Assembly (NCBI RefSeq): GCF_022832975.1
Contig: NZ_CP094846.1
Location: 620,001-684,000 of the forward strand
Reading direction: 5' to 3'
Length of the DNA: 64,000 nt
Source of the DNA: Ornithobacterium rhinotracheale
GTDB lineage: Bacteria > Bacteroidota > Bacteroidia > Flavobacteriales > Weeksellaceae
Positions 53,337 to 61,959 of the stretch are shown one piece after another. The translations under genes and the position numbers were made by a program. A model generated the notes under the pieces. The model saw only the letters and a program-made list of their open reading frames with translations. It searched no databases and was not told the origin of the DNA. Position 1 is the first letter of the stretch, and each line of letters begins with the position of its first letter.

Positions 53337-53373
53337 ATCAGCGCGATTGCCTTGGCAATCGCGCTGATTTTTT
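53337..53373 (+). terminator. tig terminator
   Basis: A 15-bp stem, ATCAGCGCGATTGCC with GGCAATCGCGCTGAT around a 2-base loop, followed by T residues. Confidence 0.95.
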
Positions 53374-53413
53374 ATGTCCTTTTTTTGATAAAAAATAGGC
53401 TAAATTCCGATTT

Positions 53414-54547
53414 TTATTTTCGTAGAAATTTTTGAGTTAAATATTTCCTCACAGGCACATCGTAAAATTTAAACACCAAATAAGCGAGTAAAATATTGCC
53501 CAAAAACAAAATTGGGATAATTTGCCCAATCTGTGCAGTACTACGCTCTCCATCCCAAAGCCACGCATAAAACAAATACATAAATGGATAATGCACCATA
53601 TAGAGCGGATAAGATAGGTCACCAAGGAATTTGTATACCTTGCTCGTGAAATTGTTTGAAACTTGCCCAGAAGCGCCCAAATAGACTAAAATCGGGAAAA
53701 TAAAGATAACACAAACGGCATCGTATAGCCCGTTGAGCCAAATATGCGTTTCGCTGATGTAAGGCATTGAAAGCAATGCTATCAAAACAAGACTGCAAAT
53801 CCAGAAAGCGCCCTTTATAGCATGTGGTTTGCACACTCGAGATAGGAGTAACCCTGCAGAAAAAGAAAACATCACGCGTAAAAATCCGCCCAAGAAATTA
53901 TATTCCGCTAAAGTCCACCCGACGCCCAGATGCGCATTGCCCGAAAGATTAAAAACGGCAAAAGAGCAAAGACCTAAACCTGAAAGGGCAACCACGATTG
54001 CCAAAGCGCGAGTTGATAACTTTCTTAAAATTAAAGCGTACAAAAAGCTCCCGATGTATTCAAAAAACAAAGACCAATTAGGACCATTGAGCGGAAACAT
54101 TTCGCCATAGCCACGAATGTCTAAACTTGGCAACAACGGAATCAAAAACAAATTGAGCAAAAATGCAAGAGCAATGCTGAAAGGTGCGACTTTTTCACCT
54201 TCCCAAGTGATGCCGCCTTGGATAAGGTAAGAAATTAGCCCGATGGCTGCGCCCATCACCACAAGCGGATGCAAACGAATGATTCTTCGTTTAGCAAAAT
54301 CCTTAAAATTCATGATTTTCCAGCGGTCGTCGTAGGCATAGCCAATCACAAAACCCGATAAAATAAAAAAGAAATCTACGGCTAAATAGCCATGATTAAA
54401 TTTTTGATCAACAGGACTTGTTGCCAAACCTTCAAAAATGTGATACCACACAACCATAATAGCAGCGACACCCCGCAAGCCATCGAGTAGGAGATAGTGT
54501 GGTTTTGTCGTTAAATTTGATTGAGTAGAGATTGTTTTTTCACTCAT
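53414..54547 (-). CDS. Membrane acyltransferase of the OafA/Acyl_transf_3 family
   Basis: A 377-residue inner-membrane protein with about ten hydrophobic helices. It starts with the family motif LLDGLRGVAAIMVVWYHIFEG, whose His (near 37) is the presumed catalytic residue. YLAVDFFFILSGFVIGYAYDDRW and FAKRRIIRLHPLVVMG follow, and LSYPLYMVHYPFMYLFYAW lies near the C-terminus. Such enzymes O-acylate sugars of surface polysaccharides. It is a lone gene, so the target glycan cannot be named. Confidence 0.95.
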   Translation of the reverse strand: MSEKTISTQSNLTTKPHYLLLDGLRGVAAIMVVWYHIFEGLATSPVDQKFNHGYLAVDFFFILSGFVIGYAYDDRWKIMNFKDFAKRRIIRLHPLVVMGAAIGLISYLIQGGITWEGEKVAPFSIALAFLLNLFLIPLLPSLDIRGYGEMFPLNGPNWSLFFEYIGSFLYALILRKLSTRALAIVVALSGLGLCSFAVFNLSGNAHLGVGWTLAEYNFLGGFLRVMFSFSAGLLLSRVCKPHAIKGAFWICSLVLIALLSMPYISETHIWLNGLYDAVCVIFIFPILVYLGASGQVSNNFTSKVYKFLGDLSYPLYMVHYPFMYLFYAWLWDGERSTAQIGQIIPILFLGNILLAYLVFKFYDVPVRKYLTQKFLRK

Positions 54548-54667
54548 GGGAATTTGTTTTCACGAATATAAGCAGAAAAAATCATTCAAAATCATAATTT
54601 TAGACATTTAATAAAGTTAAAAAATAAATGATTTTATCAATGTTTTTAGTGAATGGAATATTATTTG

Positions 54668-54675
54668 TATATTTG
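54668..54675 (+). promoter_or_regulatory. tmRNA promoter -7 box
   Basis: TATATTTG is a full TAnnTTTG match, 27 bases before the mature 5' end of the tmRNA. Confidence 0.55.
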
Positions 54676-54702
54676 CAAGTTCAAAAGTTCATTGAATTTT
54701 AT

Positions 54703-55105
54703 GGGGTCGACTGGTTTTGACAGCAAGCCGAGGTGATAGATAAGCATGCCGTGATAGGTTGTGTACTCACGCTAATTAGGCACTTCAATTTTTTAACTGG
54801 CAACAACGAATACGCTTTAGCTGCCTAATTCAGACCGAAGTATAGTAAGTCTTGGCGTTCTCCCTGCAAGGCAGGGAAGCTAAATGTCGCGCAAGGGCCT
54901 ATTTCTCATGGCGTTTGAGTCCGCGGCACAGGAAAATGAGAATAGCCTAAATGATGTTTCTGCGTTTAGGTGAAATTTTATGAAACTAAGGCATATTGCG
55001 AGGTGTCTTTTCCTTTGATATGCACGAAAACCCAATAATAGACTAAGCATGTAGAAAGTCTATGATTTCCTTGTTTGGACGCGGGTTCGAATCCCGCCGA
55101 CTCCA
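54703..55105 (+). ncRNA. ssrA: tmRNA (transfer-messenger RNA)
   Basis: Mature ends pair as a tRNA-like acceptor stem: GGGGTCG at the 5' end with CGACTCC at the 3' end, then a discriminator A; CCA is not encoded. The 5' part GGGGTCGACTGGTTTTGACA is typical, and the T arm GCGGGTTCGAATCCCGC is intact at the 3' end. The tag reading frame (54799-54828) codes GNNEYALAA and stop, following the first Ala from the charged tmRNA. It rescues stalled ribosomes with SmpB and marks the product for proteolysis. Length of about 400 is normal. Confidence 0.97.
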
Positions 55106-55111
55106 CAAAGT

Positions 55112-55158
55112 AAACCCACAATTATTTGTTTTACAAAAAGTTGTGGGTTTCTTTTTTT
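55112..55158 (+). terminator. tmRNA terminator
   Basis: Stem AAACCCACAA with TTGTGGGTTT (55141-55150) and a following T run, immediately after the tmRNA. Confidence 0.88.
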
Positions 55159-55188
55159 ATAATTGTATCAATTTTTGTGGCACGAAAA

Positions 55189-55196
55189 TATCTTTG
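55189..55196 (+). promoter_or_regulatory. Orphan promoter -7 box downstream of ssrA
   Basis: TATCTTTG is a full TAnnTTTG match. No gene starts within 450 bases downstream on this strand. Confidence 0.3.
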
Positions 55197-55553
55197 CAGA
55201 AATTGAGCATCTACCAATAGAGAACTCAATAATTACAAAGTTTTTTTGTTTTTATTTGAAATCTAAGCTTAAAAACGTTGATAGGCCCATCGTTGAAAAT
55301 CCGTTTTTAATAATTGAATTTATAAATAGCCACTACATTGATTTATGAAAAAGGTTTAAAGCATCAGTGCACAAAGAATTATACACTCCTTTTGTAATTC
55401 AAAAATATAAAAAGTTATTTCTTTTAAATTTCACTTAAACTAGTCGCTATTTTACTAGTGATTTACAGTTTAAGAATTGATTTTCTCAGCCATAAATTTA
55501 AAATTAAAGATATAATTACAGCTTAAAAATATAGAAGAAACGAATTAAATTGA

Positions 55554-55561
55554 TACCTTTG
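55554..55561 (+). promoter_or_regulatory. gldJ promoter -7 box
   Basis: TACCTTTG is a full match, 130 bases before the gldJ start, giving a long AT-rich untranslated leader. Confidence 0.5.
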
Positions 55562-55691
55562 CACAGATTTTGTATAGAATAAATTCATGCAAGGAAGATG
55601 ATTTTGCTGTATTGTATTTGCAATATTCAAACTAAATTTTTTTCTTTGCAAGATTATACAACTGAATTAATTAGTAATTAAAACAATACAA

Positions 55692-57329
55692 ATGAATAAA
55701 ACGAAGTTCATTTATGTTTTGGGTTTTCTAGCAATCTTGAGCTTTACTAGCTGTGGCAAAGGCGGAAGAAAAGCAGGAGGTGGAACCAAAAACTATACTA
55801 GCCGTACTGGATGGAAACCAAACGATAAAAAAGGTTGGTTCTTCCAAGGTAAAAAAGAAAAACAAAAAGCTTCTCAAGGGATGGTTTACATCGAGGGAGG
55901 TACTTTTACTATGGGGCAAGTGAAAACCGATGTAATGCGAAATTGGGATAATACCCCACGCCGTATGCAAGTGCGCTCGTTCTATATGGGAGATACAGAG
56001 GTTACAAACATTGCTTATAGAGAGTATATGTCTTGGATTAATTATGTATTTCCAACTTCAAATCCAGAGAACAAGAATATCAATGACGGGATAAAACCAG
56101 ACACCTTGGTTTGGGGTAACAAACTTTCTCGTAACGATTTATATTCTCACGAGTATTTAAGAAATCCGTCATTTGATTACTATCCAGTAGTAGGGGTAAC
56201 TTGGTTACAAGCCGTTCGCTATTGTGATTGGTTGACAGATCGTGCCAACGAGAAAGCTATGATGGATAAAGGTTACATCAGTAAAGATTTATACTTAAAC
56301 GAAGAAGTGAATTTAGGTTCAAATCACTTTAATACCGAAAGATTTCAACAAAATCCTGGGCAAGTATTCCAAGGAGATGGTGTTGTGGATTCGGCCAAAA
56401 TCATGAAAAAACTTAAAATCAAAACTAAAAACTCTAGAATCAACTACCGTTCAAGTATGAACGCAAGCTTAGTCCCTGCCTTTAGATTACCTACAGAAGC
56501 TGAATGGGAGTATGCTGCTTTAGCACTGCCTGGAGATAGAAAGTATAATAGCTACGAAGGGAAACCGATTGCCCAAAACGAAATTAGACAAGAAAAAGGT
56601 AGAAATAGAGGGGAATTCATGGCAAACTTCAAAAGAGGTCGTGGAGACTACTCAGGTATAGGTGGTTGGGGCAACGATGGTTCTGCTATTACCAATGATG
56701 TGAAACATTATCCATCAAACGAGTTCGGTCTTTATGGAATGTTAGGTAACGTGGCCGAATGGGTAGCCGATGTTTATCGTCCAATCATCGATGAAGAAGC
56801 AAACGATTTCAATTACTACCGTGGAAATATCTATACCCGTAGAATTCAAAACGGAAATGGCGATTTTGAAACATATCAAGAAAGAGAAGTTGCTTATGAT
56901 ACATTAAACAATGGTCAGCTTTTGGCTAAAGCATTGCCAGGGTCTTATAAGCGTGAGGTAATAGAAGACGCTCGAGATTATGAAGATGGAGACTATCGTT
57001 CTTCTTTAGATATAGGAAAAGCAGAAACAGATCCTAATGGAACAGATCCGAATATGTACAATTCTCCAGTGCGAAAATTCCGAGTTACAGATGATGGTAG
57101 AGTAGTTTTAGAAAAAGACGAAAAACAAAGATTCACCGAAATCAGCAATCGTTCTAGGGTAGTGAAAGGAGGTTCTTGGAGAGATAACATTTATTGGTTA
57201 GACCCAGGACAAAGAAGATTCCTAGATGAGGGCTCTGCAGCTTCTTGGATTGGTTTCCGCGTGGCACAAGATTATACAGGCGCAAACGAGGCAACACGCA
57301 CCAAAAGAGGTATTGTAAAACAGAAATAA
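55692..57329 (+). CDS. gldJ: Gliding motility lipoprotein GldJ
   Basis: A 545-residue lipoprotein (lipobox FTSC, Cys near 21) of the FGE-sulfatase/SUMF1 fold. It is part of the gliding motor/T9SS apparatus in relatives, where its loss abolishes gliding. Visible motifs are MVYIEGGTFTMGQ near 65, YYPVVGVTWLQAVRYCDWL near 160, RLPTEAEWEYAAL near 262, LYGMLGNVAEWVADVYRP near 345 and RVVKGGSWRD near 495. The catalytic-type Cys of true formylglycine enzymes is not obvious, as expected for GldJ. It is followed by murF after a terminator. Confidence 0.95.
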   Translation: MNKTKFIYVLGFLAILSFTSCGKGGRKAGGGTKNYTSRTGWKPNDKKGWFFQGKKEKQKASQGMVYIEGGTFTMGQVKTDVMRNWDNTPRRMQVRSFYMGDTEVTNIAYREYMSWINYVFPTSNPENKNINDGIKPDTLVWGNKLSRNDLYSHEYLRNPSFDYYPVVGVTWLQAVRYCDWLTDRANEKAMMDKGYISKDLYLNEEVNLGSNHFNTERFQQNPGQVFQGDGVVDSAKIMKKLKIKTKNSRINYRSSMNASLVPAFRLPTEAEWEYAALALPGDRKYNSYEGKPIAQNEIRQEKGRNRGEFMANFKRGRGDYSGIGGWGNDGSAITNDVKHYPSNEFGLYGMLGNVAEWVADVYRPIIDEEANDFNYYRGNIYTRRIQNGNGDFETYQEREVAYDTLNNGQLLAKALPGSYKREVIEDARDYEDGDYRSSLDIGKAETDPNGTDPNMYNSPVRKFRVTDDGRVVLEKDEKQRFTEISNRSRVVKGGSWRDNIYWLDPGQRRFLDEGSAASWIGFRVAQDYTGANEATRTKRGIVKQK

Positions 57330-57350
57330 CTCAATAAAAATTGATAAATA

Positions 57351-57389
57351 AAAAAAAGAGGTTCAAAATGTCATTGAATCTCTTTTTTT
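57351..57389 (+). terminator. gldJ terminator
   Basis: A 16-bp stem with one G-T pair, AAAAAAAGAGGTTCAA with TTGAATCTCTTTTTTT, around a 7-base loop. Confidence 0.85.
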
Positions 57390-57411
57390 GCTAAAAATCT
57401 GAAAAACACAC

Positions 57412-58692
57412 ATGAGAGTAGAAGAATTTTATCATAGATTTAAAGATGGGGTAAAAGTTTCGACCGATACTAGAAAAATCGAAAAAGGAGATATTTTTAT
57501 TGCGCTAAAAGGCGAAAACTTCAACGGAAACACCTATGCCGAAAAAGCCATTGAACAAGGAGCCACCGTTGCAATCGTAGATGAGCCACAGTTTGAAAAT
57601 ACGGCTAAAAACATATTTTTGGTGGAAGATAGCTTGAAATTTTTACAAGATTTAGCGCATTTCCACAGAAAGGAATTAGGCATAAAAATCATTTCGCTCA
57701 CAGGAAGTAACGGGAAAACGACAACCAAAGAATTAATCGCTCAAGCTTTGGGGGCAAAATTCAATGTGGCGTTTACACAAGGAAATTTAAACAATCACAT
57801 CGGCGTGCCGCTTACTTTGTTAAGCCTAAACAAATCACACGATTTGGCGGTGGTGGAAATGGGCGCAAATCATCCGCGAGAGATTGCACAACTTTGCGAA
57901 ATCGCAGCGCCGAATTTTGGCTACATCACCAATTTTGGAAAAGCACATTTAGAGGGCTTTGGTAGCGAGGAAGGCGTGGTGAAAGCAAAATCCGAATTAT
58001 ACGATTTTTTGCGTGCACACAAGGGTAAAGCATTCATTAACAGGGATGATGCAAAACAAATCAAGCAAACCGAAGGAATGGAAACCATCAGTTTTGCATT
58101 TGAAAACGAAGCCGATTATCAATACAAGCGAATTTTAAAAGAAGGAAAAGCAGGAATCGAAGCCAATGATGTTACGGTTCAGTCGAATTTGGTGGGAAAT
58201 TATAATCAAAACAATATCGCCGCGGCAACAACCATTGCACGATATTTTGGTGTAGAATTGCCCGAAATTAAAAAAGCAATAGAAGCTTATAACCCAACAA
58301 TCAATCGCTCGCAAACGATTGAGCAAAACGGAAAGAAAATCATCATGGATGCCTATAATGCCAATCCTAGCAGTATGGAAGTAGCGCTGAAACATTTTTC
58401 GTATTACGATGGTACCAAGGCTGTCGTGTTGGGCGATATGTTTGAACTGGGTGCGTTTTCTGATGAAGAACACCAAAAAGTAGCGAAATTAGCCAAAGAT
58501 TTAAATTTTGATGAAATCTTTTTAATTGGAGAAAATTTCAGTGCCAATACCAGCGGAGAATTAGCTGTATTGACTTTTAAAACTAAAGAGAAATTTTTAG
58601 CCTTTATTCGAGAAAATCCTGTGCAATCGCAAAGCATTTTAATCAAAGGCTCACGCGGAATGCAATTAGAAAAAATTCTTCCCGAATTATAA
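57412..58692 (+). CDS. murF: UDP-N-acetylmuramoyl-tripeptide-D-alanyl-D-alanine ligase
   Basis: A 426-residue cytoplasmic Mur ligase that adds D-Ala-D-Ala to the peptidoglycan precursor. The N-terminal domain starts with VSTDTRKIEKGDIFIALKG, the ATP loop is SLTGSNGKTTTKELIAQAL near 95, and VEMGANHPREIAQLC and MDAYNANPSSM are further family motifs. Slightly shorter than the enterobacterial form, as in other Bacteroidota. It stands between terminators, so it is probably expressed alone. Confidence 0.97.
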   Translation: MRVEEFYHRFKDGVKVSTDTRKIEKGDIFIALKGENFNGNTYAEKAIEQGATVAIVDEPQFENTAKNIFLVEDSLKFLQDLAHFHRKELGIKIISLTGSNGKTTTKELIAQALGAKFNVAFTQGNLNNHIGVPLTLLSLNKSHDLAVVEMGANHPREIAQLCEIAAPNFGYITNFGKAHLEGFGSEEGVVKAKSELYDFLRAHKGKAFINRDDAKQIKQTEGMETISFAFENEADYQYKRILKEGKAGIEANDVTVQSNLVGNYNQNNIAAATTIARYFGVELPEIKKAIEAYNPTINRSQTIEQNGKKIIMDAYNANPSSMEVALKHFSYYDGTKAVVLGDMFELGAFSDEEHQKVAKLAKDLNFDEIFLIGENFSANTSGELAVLTFKTKEKFLAFIRENPVQSQSILIKGSRGMQLEKILPEL

Positions 58693-58715
58693 TTTTAAAG
58701 GATTTTTAAAATATT

Positions 58716-58748
58716 AAAAAACCGATTTTCAACGAAAATCGGTTTTTT
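58716..58748. terminator. Bidirectional terminator between murF and purE
   Basis: A 15-bp stem, AAAAAACCGATTTTC with GAAAATCGGTTTTTT and a 3-base loop, between converging genes. Confidence 0.93.
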
Positions 58749-58769
58749 TGTGTTTTTTGGGAGCGAAAA

Positions 58770-59288
58770 TTAGTCAAATCCATTAGCAAATTGTCCTTTC
58801 ACTTCCAATATATTTTCTTCCACTTTGTCCTTCAAAGATTGCTGATATTCAGCCACAGCTTTTGCCACTTCAGGCTCAAACGCTCCTACTATTCTTGCCG
58901 CAAGTAATCCCGCATTTTTAGCCGCGTCGAGTGCCACAGTAGCCACAGGAATTCCGTTGGGCATTTGTAAAATGCTTAGAACGCTATCCCAGCCGTCGAT
59001 GGAATTGCTTGAATGGATAGGCACGCCAATCACGGGCAAAGTCGTGAGCGAAGCCACCATACCTGGCAAATGTGCAGCGCCACCAGCCCCTGCAATGATT
59101 ACTTTTACACCCCTTGCAGCAGCATCTTTGGCGTATTCAAACATGCGCTCGGGTGTGCGATGTGCAGAGACGAGCGTGAGCTCAAAAGTGATACCGAGTT
59201 CTTGTAAAATTTCTGCAGCAGCCTGCATTTTAGGCAAATCGCTTTGGCTGCCCATTACGATTGATACGGTTGGTTTTTCTATGTGCAT
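58770..59288 (-). CDS. purE: 5-(carboxyamino)imidazole ribonucleotide mutase
   Basis: A 172-residue cytoplasmic enzyme, class I PurE, moving CO2 from N5-CAIR to make CAIR in purine synthesis. The motifs IVMGSQSDLPKM, SAHRTPERMFEYA and IAGAGGAAHLPGM are intact. It needs the PurK product, and purK lies 3.6 kb upstream on the same strand. In most bacteria purE and purK are adjacent; here a five-gene plus-strand operon separates them, so purE has its own promoter. Confidence 0.98.
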   Translation of the reverse strand: MHIEKPTVSIVMGSQSDLPKMQAAAEILQELGITFELTLVSAHRTPERMFEYAKDAAARGVKVIIAGAGGAAHLPGMVASLTTLPVIGVPIHSSNSIDGWDSVLSILQMPNGIPVATVALDAAKNAGLLAARIVGAFEPEVAKAVAEYQQSLKDKVEENILEVKGQFANGFD

Positions 59289-59311
59289 GGTTTTATTTTT
59301 CGGTTACTATA

Positions 59312-59319
59312 CAAAGATA
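59312..59319 (-). promoter_or_regulatory. purE promoter -7 box
   Basis: The minus strand reads TATCTTTG, a full match, 23 bases upstream of purE. Confidence 0.6.
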
Positions 59320-59463
59320 TTAAATCTGTTTGGAATTATTTTTAATATTAAATTTTTTTTGAATGCACAGCTAATTGTTTTTTGTACAATGATTTGTGTT
59401 ATTTTTTGTGTTAAAAAATATTGTTTTTCAGTTATAAATTATTGTTATTCGATAATTTCTGTA

Positions 59464-59471
59464 TATCTTTG
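59464..59471 (+). promoter_or_regulatory. Promoter -7 box of the DUF2975-HTH operon
   Basis: TATCTTTG is a full match, 20 bases before the DUF2975 start. Confidence 0.6.
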
Positions 59472-59491
59472 CTGCAAGATTTAGAAGAAAG

Positions 59492-59989
59492 ATGAATAAT
59501 AGAGTTAATTTGTTTTTTAAAGTTTTGCTAGATTTTTTGTTTCTAGCCATGGTTTTGAGGGTGTTGGATATAATTTTAATATTTTTTGAACACCCAATTG
59601 ATGCAATCATTCTAAAGGAAAATGAATTATGGCATCCAGTTGATTGGGTTATGCTATTCTTTACTTTGGTGGGTTATGTGATATTTTTATTTGGTGTTTT
59701 TAAATTGAGAGTAATAGGTAGGGAACTTATAGAGAATAAGCTTTTTTCGGATTCTATGATAAAATCTTTAGGTCGTTCAGGGAATTATTTTATCATATCG
59801 GGGGCTATTGTTTTTTTTGTTGATGTTTTTTTGTTGATAGATAATTATTTGAACGGAGCAGAACCTGTCTTTGCGTTTGCTATTTTCGATCCGTTATTGC
59901 AATTAATAGTAGGTTTGTTTTTTAAAATCCAAGGTAGGACTCTATCCGAAGCAAAAATATATAAAGAAGATTACGATTTAACAATATAA
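59492..59989 (+). CDS. DUF2975-type membrane protein
   Basis: A 165-residue integral membrane protein with about four predicted helices: residues about 8-30, 48-72, 98-118 and 130-150. The pattern of a short loop after helix 1 and a C-terminal GLFFKIQGRTLSEAKIYKEDYDLTI is typical of DUF2975, a family almost always paired with a small Cro/CI-type regulator, as here. Function is unknown; the pair is often thought to sense membrane state. The regulator gene follows after 1 base, and three secreted-protein genes follow that, so it heads an operon of five genes. Confidence 0.85.
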   Translation: MNNRVNLFFKVLLDFLFLAMVLRVLDIILIFFEHPIDAIILKENELWHPVDWVMLFFTLVGYVIFLFGVFKLRVIGRELIENKLFSDSMIKSLGRSGNYFIISGAIVFFVDVFLLIDNYLNGAEPVFAFAIFDPLLQLIVGLFFKIQGRTLSEAKIYKEDYDLTI

Positions 59990-59990
59990 A

Positions 59991-60206
59991 ATGGCAATTG
60001 AAATAAATCTAGATGTTGTACTAGCGAAAAATAAGATGAAAAGTAAAGATCTGGCTGAAATCATTGGGATTACTCCAGCAAATTTATCGGTGTTGAAATC
60101 AGGAAAAGCTAAAGCGATTCGTTTCAGTACCTTGGAGGCGATTTGTAAAGCGCTTAAATGTCAGCCAGGAGATATTTTAATATACAAAGAAGATGATACA
60201 AATTAG
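59991..60206 (+). CDS. Small Cro/CI-family helix-turn-helix regulator (YozG/HTH_26-like)
   Basis: A 71-residue DNA-binding protein that is essentially one HTH domain: MKSKDLAEIIGITPANLSVLKSGKAKAIRFSTLEAICKAL, followed by KCQPGDILIYKED. This matches the HTH_26/YozG group. It is 1 base after the DUF2975 gene and 27 bases before the first secreted paralogue. It probably regulates this operon. Confidence 0.93.
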   Translation: MAIEINLDVVLAKNKMKSKDLAEIIGITPANLSVLKSGKAKAIRFSTLEAICKALKCQPGDILIYKEDDTN

Positions 60207-60233
60207 ATTTTAATAAATCATCATAATAAACGA

Positions 60234-61079
60234 ATGAAAAAACAGTTTTTAATTTTAATTATTGCTCATGCGGCATCAAGTCTGAGTGGGCAAGTGGGGA
60301 TTGGTACGGAAAATTTTACCGTATCTGAAGCCGTTCATGTTGAGTCTAAAAATAGAGGGATTCTTTTTCCAAGATTCTATATGCCAGATCCTTTGAATGA
60401 TATTTCTCCGGCGATTAATCCTAAGCCTTACATGCTAGCTTTTAATAATGATCCAGAATATATGAATGAGAATAGTTTTTATTACTCATACAATAAAACG
60501 GCAGAAAAAATGGCTTGGAGAGGTGTCTTAGATGTTAATATTATTAATTCAAGATTAATCCCGATGAAGTCTTTTATTTCTATGGGGCAAGGTGATGCTT
60601 ATCAAACGACGGCTCTTGGTGGAGCTGTAGGGTATACGATAGGAGAAAGCCCAACGGATCATCCTTGGGTTGAAATTCCTGGAATGAGAAAGGTGATTAA
60701 TTTTAACTCTAATAAGAACGAAACAACAATTTTGGTTGAGGGGATGGTGCAAGACAACAATACAGGAGGTTATACTACTTCTAATTCCTTTGCCATTGGA
60801 TTGTTTGTAGATGGTAAATTATGGACGACAAGAACTTTTATTGTGGATTCTGGTTATAATAGACCTTGTAGCTATCAAATATTTAATTTGAAGTCTAACA
60901 TATATAATTTAATCAAAGGTAATCATACATTTAGTGTTTATGCAATAACTAGAAATAAATTATCTGGAGATGCAACAGAATTGTCATTTGGGTCGGCAAA
61001 TAATAAATGTTCAAATATTAGCCTAAATACTATGATGGCAGGAGGGGATTTATCAATTCAAATACAAGAATTTAAATAA
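60234..61079 (+). CDS. Secreted paralogue 1 of the VGIGT/FVDxKL family
   Basis: A 281-residue secreted protein (signal ends SLSGQ). The N-terminal part VGIGTENFTVSEAVHVE and GILFPRFYMPDP is the same pattern as in the gene at 15288. The C-terminal half carries GLFVDGKL (near 190), a Cys in RPCSYQIFN (near 211), KGNHTFSVYAI and a second Cys in NNKCSNIS (near 258). These features recur at the same positions in the next two genes. No known enzyme motif is visible. It is the first secreted gene after the HTH regulator. Confidence 0.75.
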   Translation: MKKQFLILIIAHAASSLSGQVGIGTENFTVSEAVHVESKNRGILFPRFYMPDPLNDISPAINPKPYMLAFNNDPEYMNENSFYYSYNKTAEKMAWRGVLDVNIINSRLIPMKSFISMGQGDAYQTTALGGAVGYTIGESPTDHPWVEIPGMRKVINFNSNKNETTILVEGMVQDNNTGGYTTSNSFAIGLFVDGKLWTTRTFIVDSGYNRPCSYQIFNLKSNIYNLIKGNHTFSVYAITRNKLSGDATELSFGSANNKCSNISLNTMMAGGDLSIQIQEFK

Positions 61080-61085
61080 ATTAAA

Positions 61086-61949
61086 ATGAAATATTATTAC
61101 GCAATTTTGTGTCTTATGGTAGGGGTGTTAAAAGCTCAGGTGGGCTTTCAAACGTTAAACCCAGAGCCATCATCAATGTTAGATGTTAAAGTAAATGGAG
61201 ATAAAAAAACATTTACAATACCAAGGATTTTTCTTGCATCGCATACAGATAGTAGTTGTATATACGATAGCTTTCCTGCACATGGACTCATGGTCTATAA
61301 TTTAAATCCAGCTTTAAAAGAGGGAAAAGGACTGTATTGGTGGGATGCAAATCAGAAGAAGTGGCTTGCCATTATCAATCAACAAAGCGTTGGTTACTAT
61401 AAAAACTTAGTTCAATACTATGTTAGCCAATCATTAGTCCCAATAGACATGTCAAATGCCCCTTATTATGGAGAGGAGCTTTATAAAAAAGGGGACAAGG
61501 CTAGCAATGGGTGGTCTATGATTCCAGATTTAGCAATTGATTTTAAAATAGATAAACCTTCAAATAATTCAAAGGTTTCATTTACAGGTTCTATAGGCTG
61601 GTCTAGAATTAATCCCATGGAAGGTATTCAAGATATCTCAGTAGGTTTTGGAATATTTGTAGATGATAAATTGGTAGATGCTAGAGCTGATGTTATCTTG
61701 CTTAGGGATTATTGTGGGTATTATACATACTATGTTACCGCTGTAATCGATAAGCTACCCATGGGGAATCATACTTTAAAGTTTGGAATCAAAAAAAGAA
61801 CTAGAAGTAGTTATCAAGAGAATAACGGCTTTGTTGTAGGGGGAGATGCTAGTGTGGTATACGATGGCTACAATACCGAAAAATGTAATGAAATTAATAA
61901 TTTCGAAGCTCACCCATCTGCTACTCTATATATTATTCAGCAACCATAA
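61086..61949 (+). CDS. Secreted paralogue 2 of the VGIGT/FVDxKL family
   Basis: A 287-residue secreted protein (signal ends VLKAQ), starting VGFQTLNPEPSSMLDVKV, then TIPRIFL, GLMVYNLN and LYWWDANQKKW, as in fibre-like secreted proteins. The C-terminal half has GIFVDDKL (near 189), a Cys in DYCGYYTYY (near 209), KLPMGNHTLKF and a Cys in TEKCNEIN (near 266). Sequence identity to paralogues 1 and 3 looks low outside these positions, so the copies are old or fast-evolving. It lies 6 bases after paralogue 1. Confidence 0.75.
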   Translation: MKYYYAILCLMVGVLKAQVGFQTLNPEPSSMLDVKVNGDKKTFTIPRIFLASHTDSSCIYDSFPAHGLMVYNLNPALKEGKGLYWWDANQKKWLAIINQQSVGYYKNLVQYYVSQSLVPIDMSNAPYYGEELYKKGDKASNGWSMIPDLAIDFKIDKPSNNSKVSFTGSIGWSRINPMEGIQDISVGFGIFVDDKLVDARADVILLRDYCGYYTYYVTAVIDKLPMGNHTLKFGIKKRTRSSYQENNGFVVGGDASVVYDGYNTEKCNEINNFEAHPSATLYIIQQP

Positions 61950-61959
61950 ATTAATTTAT

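Larger units (their letters stand above)
55159..55691. other. 533-bp AT-rich interval between ssrA and gldJ
   Basis: I see no convincing gene. It contains a perfect orphan -7 box (55189-55196), a 61-codon TTG-started frame of doubtful nature, and the gldJ -7 box (55554-55561), which implies a gldJ leader of about 125 bases. Confidence 0.6.

Noticed and set aside
54703-55105. tRNA gene at the GGGTTCGAATCCC arm
   Set aside because: The arm belongs to the tmRNA; no separate tRNA cloverleaf was seen anywhere in the window.
55163-55348. 61-residue ORF after ssrA
   Set aside because: It starts with TTG upstream of the only promoter box, shows no recognisable family and has intergenic-like composition. 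A remnant of an old element remains possible.
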